From Flavobacteriaceae bacterium UBA6231 (lineage in GTDB: Bacteria > Bacteroidota > Bacteroidia > Flavobacteriales > Flavobacteriaceae): a stretch of DNA of 7,954 bases. The stretch spans positions 1-7,954 of the forward strand of contig DJWL01000137.1 in assembly GCA_002441545.1 (NCBI GenBank). Direction: 5' to 3'. The notes beneath the pieces were generated by a model. The model searched no databases. It was not told where the DNA came from and saw only the letters and a list, made by a program, of their open reading frames with translations. Below, piece after piece: positions 1-5,770 of this stretch (position 1 is its first letter; each line of letters starts with the position of its first letter). A program made the position numbers and the translations under genes.

Positions 1-598
1 GCCTACCAGATATCGTATTTTTTTATGGAATGCTTTAAAGGAAATTCCTGAACTTCAAAAAGACTTTACCTTTCCCGATTTTGGAATACGCCTTATGAAA
101 GACATACCCATGTTGTTTTTCGGTGGTCAAGATTCTTATACTTTTATGCATTATGATATTGATTTAGCAAATATTTTTCATTTTCATTTTGAAGGCAGCA
201 AGCAAATTATATTGTTCGACCAAAAACAAAATGATTATTTATATAAAGTACCACATTCCTTAATTACTCGAGAAGACATCGATTTTGCAAACCCCGATTT
301 TGAAAAATGGCCTTTATTAGCTAAAGCTAAAGGCTATAAAACCCAATTAAATCATGGCGAAGTATTGTATATGCCAGAAGGTTATTGGCATTACATGCGA
401 TACATAACCCCAGGGTTTTCAATGAGTTTGCGTGCTATTGCCAGAAATCCTGTAAATTTTAGCAGAGCCATTTATAATTTATTGATAATGCGGAATTTTG
501 ATAATGCTATGAGAAAACTTCAAGGGCAACAATGGATTGATTGGAAAAACAACCAAGCCATAATTAGAACTCATAAAAGAAACGGAATTAGTGTTTAA
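1..598 (+). CDS. Cupin-like (JmjC/Cupin_8-type) domain protein, 5'-truncated by window edge
   Basis: The frame is open from base 2 to the TAA at 596-598, giving 198 visible residues; the N-terminus lies outside the window. An in-frame ATG at 95 exists, but clear coding sequence precedes it (LWNALKEIPELQKDF), so it is unlikely to be the start. The metal-binding pattern of JmjC-like Fe(II)/2-oxoglutarate oxygenases is visible: an HxD pair (His at 149-151 and Asp two codons on, in FMHYDID), then a distal His at 389-391 in YMPEGYWHYM. Segments around them (SKQIILFDQ, HGEVLYMPEGYWHY) match the Cupin_8 core strands. The family includes protein and small-molecule hydroxylases; the substrate cannot be told here. 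The ~70 residues after the distal His form a basic, probably helical tail. The gene converges on recX with a 10-base gap. The fold call is firm, and enzymatic activity is inferred from the intact triad. Confidence 0.85.
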   Translation, partial: PTRYRIFLWNALKEIPELQKDFTFPDFGIRLMKDIPMLFFGGQDSYTFMHYDIDLANIFHFHFEGSKQIILFDQKQNDYLYKVPHSLITREDIDFANPDFEKWPLLAKAKGYKTQLNHGEVLYMPEGYWHYMRYITPGFSMSLRAIARNPVNFSRAIYNLLIMRNFDNAMRKLQGQQWIDWKNNQAIIRTHKRNGISV

Positions 599-608
599 AA
601 ACAAGGGG

Positions 609-1082
609 TTATTTAATAAGGTCATTGGCTTTATCGTACACCAAATGAGATTCCCATCCACGGTATAAAAAGTAGTCAACAAACTTCTTCTTTTTCTTTA
701 ACACATTGGTTTCCTTAATAGTAAAAACCACTTTTTCTGCTAAATTATTTAAAACACCAAGATATTCTTCATCAGAAATTTCTGCAAGTGCACTATTTAT
801 ATTATGTTTGCTTATGCCTTTTTTCTTAAGTTCAAAAGATAAACGGACTTTACCCCAATTTTTAAATTTAAACTTACCACTTACATATGCCTTGGCAAAA
901 CGTTCTTCATTAAGAAAGTTATGTTTCAAGAGGTGTACAATAATAACGTCTATCGCCTCAGGAATCATATGCATTTGCATAAGTTTTTGCCTTACTTCTT
1001 GGTGACATCGTTCTTGATACGCACAAAAATGTTCTAATTTTTTAGTAGCTTCTTGTAACGTATATGTTTTTTTGGTTTGCAT
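609..1082 (-). CDS. recX: Regulatory protein RecX
   Basis: This is a complete 157-residue protein, close to the usual RecX length (about 150-170). RecX binds RecA filaments in the cytoplasm and limits RecA-driven strand exchange and recombination, as known from the E. coli protein. The central signature is clear at residues 56-91: FLNEERFAKAYV, then KNWGKVRLSFELKKKGIS. The N-terminal segment LEHFCAYQERCHQEVRQKL (residues 16-34) is also typical of RecX. The protein reads as three successive three-helix units (about 7-52, 53-98 and 105-152). The ATG at 1082 is well placed because family homology begins within about ten residues of it. A run of five lysines (129-133) sits in the third unit. recA is not in the window, so the gene stands apart from it, as is common in Bacteroidota. 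The gene is transcribed divergently from the large secreted-protein gene and converges on the cupin gene. It is sometimes mislabelled a transcriptional regulator. Confidence 0.93.
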   Translation of the reverse strand: MQTKKTYTLQEATKKLEHFCAYQERCHQEVRQKLMQMHMIPEAIDVIIVHLLKHNFLNEERFAKAYVSGKFKFKNWGKVRLSFELKKKGISKHNINSALAEISDEEYLGVLNNLAEKVVFTIKETNVLKKKKKFVDYFLYRGWESHLVYDKANDLIK

Positions 1083-1148
1083 AAGCCCAAAAATAACAAT
1101 TGAAACATTAAGAATAATAGTTTAACCCTAAAGTTTGGATTTAATCTT
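1083..1148. promoter_or_regulatory. Divergent intergenic promoter region, recX / T9SS cargo gene
   Basis: This 66-base AT-rich spacer separates two divergent start codons, so it should hold promoters for both genes (inference from layout). Toward recX, minus-strand TATTTTTG (1088-1095) matches the Bacteroidota -7 element TAnnTTTG exactly. However, it lies only 5 bases before the ATG, and I see no TTG at the expected -33 spacing. Toward the secreted-protein gene, TAAAGTTTG (1129-1137) is a near match with one extra spacer base, 11 bases before the ATG; the only nearby TTG (1100-1102) is too far upstream. Neither start has a Shine-Dalgarno sequence. The region call is reasonable; the individual boxes are weak and could be chance in AT-rich DNA. 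Confidence 0.4.
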
Positions 1149-4100
1149 ATGAATAAAAAAATTACTTCAATAAAAATATTGTCTTTATTGGTTGCTTTTT
1201 TAGGAGTGATGAATTTTGGGTTTGGGCAGATTTACCTTCATGATTTTGGAACTACAACAATTTCTGCTCATCCTTATACCGTAGCTCCTGATATTTTTGA
1301 TAGTAATTTATCTGATTCTTCATGGTCAAACTCAATAGGAACTTGGACTTCTTATGCAGGTAGCTCTGGTCAAGCAATAAGCCTATCTAACTCTTCCGGA
1401 ACGCCTTCAATTATATTAACTTTTGTTGTTGCTTCAGGATATCAACTGGACATTACTTCATTTAATTTTTGGAGACAGAGAAGTTCCACCGGAGCTCAAA
1501 ATTGGTCAATGACAATCAATGGCATTAGTGTAGGTAGTGGAACAGTCCCTACTACTAGAAGTACTATTGGAAATACTCTAGTTTCAAATACTGTTTCTGG
1601 ATTAACAGGAACTATCACAGTGCAGATATCTTTAAGTGGTGCAAGTGGTAATGGTACATTTAGAATGGACGATTTTACTTTGAATGGTTCTGTTTATTGT
1701 ACCGATGCAGTAGATTATGAAAATATTCAATTTCCAAACACATCACCTCAAAACATTACAGTTGGTAATTCTTTTGATGTATATGCTCAAGTTTATGAAC
1801 CATCAGTAACCGATGTTCCAAATTCACAAGGTTCTGGAGTATCTTCCTGGATTGGATACAACACAACAAATAATAATCCTGATGGTGGTGCTGGATGGAC
1901 TTGGATTCCTGCCACATATAATGATATTGGAGGTAATAATGATGAGTATAAAGCAGAAATTGGTTTAGGTTTAAGTGTTGGCACTTATTACTATGCAAGT
2001 AGATTTCAATTAAATGGTTGCAATTTTACTTATGGTGGAAGCGGTGGTATTTGGGATAATGATTCTGTACAATTGATAGTTGAGGACGACACTCTTGATT
2101 TTTATAACCTTCAATTTCCAGAAGTTGGTTCTATTACTACTGGAAATGTTTTTGATGTTTTTGGGCAAGTTTATGAAGCAGGTTTGACTCCTGGTGTTGG
2201 TCAAGCTCCAGGTATTTCTGCCTGGGTTGGTTATAATACAACAAACACAGATCCAAGTACTTGGACAAATTGGGTAGCTGCAGGTTATAATCCTTCTTGC
2301 TCGAATTGTAATTCTGATCAAAATGATGAATATTTTGTAAATATTGGTTCTATTATTCCTTCAGCAGGTACTTATTATTATGCTACACGGTTTAAACTTA
2401 ATAGTGGATCATATACTTATGGTGGAATTTTATCCGACGGTTCAGCAGGCGGGCAATGGGATGGTTCTACTTATATATCAGGAGTTTTAACAGTAACCCC
2501 TGAACCATGTAATGACTTAATCATTTCAGAATATGTTGAGGGTTCTAGCAACAATAAATATCTAGAAATTTATAATCCAACTGGCTCAACTATTGATTTG
2601 TCAAACTATTCTTTGCAACTTTATTCAAATGGAAGCTCAACCCTTACAACTACTTCTGCCCTTTCTGGTACTATAGCTAGTGGTGCAACTATTGTATATC
2701 AAGATGCAAATGCAACCATTTATTCTGGTTCAACAACAATATTAACACCTAATCCTGTAAACTTTAATGGAAATGATGCTGTTGCTTTAGTCCATTTAGG
2801 ATCAATTATAGATGTTATTGGTCAAATAGGATTTAACCCCGGATCTGAATGGACAGGAGGAAGCGCAAGTACTGTTGATAGAACACTTGTTAGAAAAAGT
2901 AATATTCAATACGGTGATTATAATGGTTTGGATACTTTTGATCCCAATTTAGAATGGAATGTATTTCCTATTAATGATGTTTCTGATTTAGGGTATCATT
3001 TTAGTGATTGTATTCCCAGTAATGAACTGCAATTACAATTACCGATTGGATTAAATGTGTCTTGCGGAGATTCCTATACTTTTTCCACAACAACCATTAA
3101 TAGTAACAATGATGTGGTGTTAAGAATTCAAAATATTGGAAGTCTTCCATTAAATATATCAAATTTAAGCTTTGCAGCAGGAACCCATTATACTTTGGTT
3201 TCTCCTCCAGCTACTCCTTTTTCAATAGCCGGAAGTAGTTATCAAGATATAACCATTCGATTTAATCCAACTACGATTGGATTACAGTTAGACACACTTA
3301 CAATTATAAGTGATGATTCAAGTGAAGGGTCGTGTTCAATCGATTTTTCAGGTATTAGTGAATCTAATTGTAGTACAACAACTGTTACTTTAGCTGCTCA
3401 AGATTTTGAATCTGCAGTAAGTGATACATGGTTCCCAAATGCTAATCATAATGGAACATTATTTCCAAATAATTGGGGTATAAATACAATGCTTCAATTC
3501 CCTGATATGACCTCTTCCATTGCAAGCGCACAATCGGGAAATAATTTTTGGGGTATTACCGATTTGGAGCGTTTTGGTCATATAAATCAAACTCATCAAT
3601 TAAGTTTTTCCTATAACGGTTTAAATGTATATGATAATGCACAGTTGTCATTTTATTATTATACCATTGGTGTTGATGCTAGTGACAGTTTTGAATACGA
3701 ATTATTTTATGATTCTATATCTCAAGGCATCATTGATATTTCTGCGGACAATGATGCTTGGACTCAAGTACTTATAAATGTCCCTAATACAGTAAACCAA
3801 TTAGATATTATTTTTTATGCTGATCTTGATGCACAATATGATCTCGCGGGTTTAGATAATATTGAACTTACTTCAACAACTATAAATACCACCACCTGGA
3901 CAAGTAGCGGTTGGAGTGACGGTGATCCAGATATTAATACCGTCGCTATTCTTGACTATGACTTCAATACTGACATAGGAATTAATGGAGAAACAAGTTT
4001 TAGCGCATGTAGTTTAACTGTAAATAACGGTTTTACTTTAAATATTGCAGACGGTAATTTTGTAGAAGTGGAAAATGATCTAACCGTTAATGGCAATATT

Positions 4101-5747
4101 ATTGTGCAACCTAAAGGCTCTTTTGTACAAAATAATGATGATAGCGTTGTTGGTGGTGCTGTTTTAAGTGATAAAACGAAAATAGTGGTTAATAAAAACA
4201 CGGCTTCTCCAGCAAATAATTGGTACGAATACACATATTGGAGTTCTCCTGTTGAAGGTGAAACTATTACTGATGGCTTATTTGAATCGACAACCAACAG
4301 ACGTTTTATTTTTAATGCACAAAACTATTTAGATCATTGTGCTGAATCAAATAATGATAATAATTGCATACCTGGTTTTCAAGATAATATTGATGATGAT
4401 GGAAATGATTGGCAATGGGTAAATGGGACTACGGTTATGAAACCTGGTGTTGGTTATGCGTCTACTCATGATGCTATAATTTTTGGAAGCACCCCTGGTT
4501 GTCCAGGTACTTCCTGTAGTATTGAATATACATTTAATGGGCCATTCAATAATGGAATCATTACTGTCCCTGTTTATAGAAATGACTCAGAATTTAATGA
4601 CAACAACTCAAACCTTATTGGAAACCCTTATCCTTCTGCCATTAGTGCTGATGATTTTTTTGATTTGAATGTGCATAATTCCAGTTCAAACCCTAATGGA
4701 ACTTTGGAAGGTGTAATTTATTTATGGTCTCAAAATACCCAACCTTCTGCAACGGCAAATGGTAACCAAGGTTTAAATTTTTCTGAGCTAGATTACGCTG
4801 TGATAAATGGTATTGATGGAACAGCTGGAGGAGATAAGGTAATACCAAATCGGTTTATTCCTTCTGGTCAAGGATTTTTTGTCTCTGTTTCTGATTTAGC
4901 AACAGTTATAGATGCTCCATTAAGTCCTGACCCATTTGTTAAAACCGCGGATGTTATTTTTAATAATGCTTTGCGGGTAACTGGAAATAACAATCAGTTT
5001 TTTAAAGCATCCAATTCTAAACACTCAAAATCAAATGAAGATTACAATAAATTGTGGGTAAATTTAACCTCAGATATTGGGGTGTTTAATCAAATATTGG
5101 TGGGTTATGTTAATGGTGCTACAAATGATTTTGACGGTATGTATTATGATGTTCCAAGAAATTTAACGGCCAAAACAGCTTCAGCTTTATATTCTTTAAT
5201 ATCAGATAATCAATCAAAATATGTTATTCAAGGAAAAGATCCAAACAGTTTAAATCTTGGTGAAGTTGTCCCTTTAGGGTTTTATACTGCTATTACTGGA
5301 GCTACATTATATAAACTATCAATAGCCCAGTTTAAAGGTGATTTTTTTAATTCGAATACCGTTTATTTAAAAGATAATTTAATGAATACTGTTCATAATT
5401 TATCTGAATCAGATTATACATTTACTTCTGAAATTGGAGAATTTAATAATCGTTTTGAAATTGTCTTTCAATCTGAAATATTATCAAACATAGAAGCTCA
5501 ACTAAATTCAAATAAGCTTACGGTTATTGAACTTAGTGACGGTCGTGTTGAGTTTAAAACCAATAGTAATTTAATTATTAAAACGGTTAAAATCTTTGAT
5601 GTTTTAGGAAGAACGCTTTATCAATTAAAAGGATCTAACTCTTCAGAAATATATAATCTTTCTAATTTAAGTCAGTCGACCTATATTGCAAAGGTTGAAC
5701 TTTCTAATGGGCAAATTGTTACCAAAAAAGCTTTAAAAAGAATATAA
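1149..5747 (+). CDS. Large multidomain secreted/surface protein with lamin-tail domain and type IX secretion (type A) sorting domain
   Basis: The complete protein has 1532 residues. It opens with a signal peptide (KK start, hydrophobic core ILSLLVAFLGVM) and probable cleavage after G26, leaving Q27 first, as in the Bacteroidota 'Q-rule'. Domains in order: beta-sandwich about 28-182; two tandem homologous modules, 188-316 and 317-452; lamin-tail domain about 454-618 (LIISEYVEGSSNNKYLEIYN, then NDAVALVH and IDVIGQIG); choice-of-anchor-D/HYDIN-like Ig domain about 626-737; jelly-roll-like region about 744-908; beta-rich repeats about 914-1000; a long region about 1010-1440 with GNPYPSA and IPSGQGFFV; and a type A sorting domain about 1450-1532 (KIFDVLGRTLYQLKG, TYIAKVELSNGQ, basic end). 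The sorting domain predicts export through T9SS, then cleavage and attachment to the cell surface or release. Composition is rich in Asn, Ser, Thr and Asp. No catalytic domain is recognisable; an adhesive or ligand-binding role is inference. Its own upstream spacer suggests a single-gene unit. Confidence 0.92.
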   Translation: MNKKITSIKILSLLVAFLGVMNFGFGQIYLHDFGTTTISAHPYTVAPDIFDSNLSDSSWSNSIGTWTSYAGSSGQAISLSNSSGTPSIILTFVVASGYQLDITSFNFWRQRSSTGAQNWSMTINGISVGSGTVPTTRSTIGNTLVSNTVSGLTGTITVQISLSGASGNGTFRMDDFTLNGSVYCTDAVDYENIQFPNTSPQNITVGNSFDVYAQVYEPSVTDVPNSQGSGVSSWIGYNTTNNNPDGGAGWTWIPATYNDIGGNNDEYKAEIGLGLSVGTYYYASRFQLNGCNFTYGGSGGIWDNDSVQLIVEDDTLDFYNLQFPEVGSITTGNVFDVFGQVYEAGLTPGVGQAPGISAWVGYNTTNTDPSTWTNWVAAGYNPSCSNCNSDQNDEYFVNIGSIIPSAGTYYYATRFKLNSGSYTYGGILSDGSAGGQWDGSTYISGVLTVTPEPCNDLIISEYVEGSSNNKYLEIYNPTGSTIDLSNYSLQLYSNGSSTLTTTSALSGTIASGATIVYQDANATIYSGSTTILTPNPVNFNGNDAVALVHLGSIIDVIGQIGFNPGSEWTGGSASTVDRTLVRKSNIQYGDYNGLDTFDPNLEWNVFPINDVSDLGYHFSDCIPSNELQLQLPIGLNVSCGDSYTFSTTTINSNNDVVLRIQNIGSLPLNISNLSFAAGTHYTLVSPPATPFSIAGSSYQDITIRFNPTTIGLQLDTLTIISDDSSEGSCSIDFSGISESNCSTTTVTLAAQDFESAVSDTWFPNANHNGTLFPNNWGINTMLQFPDMTSSIASAQSGNNFWGITDLERFGHINQTHQLSFSYNGLNVYDNAQLSFYYYTIGVDASDSFEYELFYDSISQGIIDISADNDAWTQVLINVPNTVNQLDIIFYADLDAQYDLAGLDNIELTSTTINTTTWTSSGWSDGDPDINTVAILDYDFNTDIGINGETSFSACSLTVNNGFTLNIADGNFVEVENDLTVNGNIIVQPKGSFVQNNDDSVVGGAVLSDKTKIVVNKNTASPANNWYEYTYWSSPVEGETITDGLFESTTNRRFIFNAQNYLDHCAESNNDNNCIPGFQDNIDDDGNDWQWVNGTTVMKPGVGYASTHDAIIFGSTPGCPGTSCSIEYTFNGPFNNGIITVPVYRNDSEFNDNNSNLIGNPYPSAISADDFFDLNVHNSSSNPNGTLEGVIYLWSQNTQPSATANGNQGLNFSELDYAVINGIDGTAGGDKVIPNRFIPSGQGFFVSVSDLATVIDAPLSPDPFVKTADVIFNNALRVTGNNNQFFKASNSKHSKSNEDYNKLWVNLTSDIGVFNQILVGYVNGATNDFDGMYYDVPRNLTAKTASALYSLISDNQSKYVIQGKDPNSLNLGEVVPLGFYTAITGATLYKLSIAQFKGDFFNSNTVYLKDNLMNTVHNLSESDYTFTSEIGEFNNRFEIVFQSEILSNIEAQLNSNKLTVIELSDGRVEFKTNSNLIIKTVKIFDVLGRTLYQLKGSNSSEIYNLSNLSQSTYIAKVELSNGQIVTKKALKRI
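1710..2504 (+). repeat. Two tandem protein-level modules (about 130 residues each) within the T9SS cargo protein
   Basis: Copy 1 (1710-2096, residues 188-316) and copy 2 (2097-2504, residues 317-452) share an ordered set of words: N(I/L)QFP, then GN(S/V)FDV..QVYE, W(I/V)GYNTTN, W-containing linker with A.YN, NDEY..(E/N)IG, GTYYYA(S/T)RF.LN, TYGG and a final W(D) before a last strand. The DNA has diverged, so this is an old duplication seen in the protein, not a recent nucleotide repeat. The pattern suggests an Ig-like or carbohydrate-binding-like beta module. I recall similar modules in other secreted bacterial proteins, but binding activity is not shown here. Copy 2 carries an insert with a CxxC pair (residues 384 and 387) that copy 1 lacks. 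Confidence 0.8.
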
Positions 5748-5770
5748 AGTTTGTTTCTATAAACTATATT
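5741..5770. terminator. Possible bidirectional terminator hairpin between convergent genes
   Basis: An inverted repeat spans the 9-base gap between the two convergent stop codons. AATAT (5741-5745) pairs with ATATT (5766-5770), and AGTTT (5748-5752) pairs with AAACT (5761-5765). Two unpaired A bases lie on the left side and the loop is about 8 bases. In the minus direction (receptor gene) the stem is followed by CTTTTTAAAGCTTTTTT, a good U-rich tail. In the plus direction the stem runs into only a short T stretch. The stem is almost entirely A-T, so its stability is low. The location and the minus-side T tracts support a terminator role, mainly for the receptor gene. Confidence 0.35.

Noticed and set aside
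595..616. Small inverted repeat (TTAAA/TTTAA with AAC/GTT inside) between the cupin and recX stop codons, considered as a terminator
   Set aside because: The stem is short and interrupted by a bulge, no clear T tract follows on either strand, and such pairings are expected by chance in this AT-rich DNA.
706..1005. Plus-strand open frame of 99 codons opposite recX
   Set aside because: It lies wholly antisense to a confidently identified recX, has no recognisable domain, and looks like a by-product of recX codon use.
1081..1160. Riboswitch or structured leader upstream of the large secreted-protein gene
   Set aside because: The spacer is only 66 bases and shows no substantial stem; there is no room for a typical riboswitch.
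3956..4297. Minus-strand open frame of 113 codons inside the T9SS cargo gene
   Set aside because: It is antisense to an uninterrupted, clearly conserved coding frame and shows no domain or start signal of its own.
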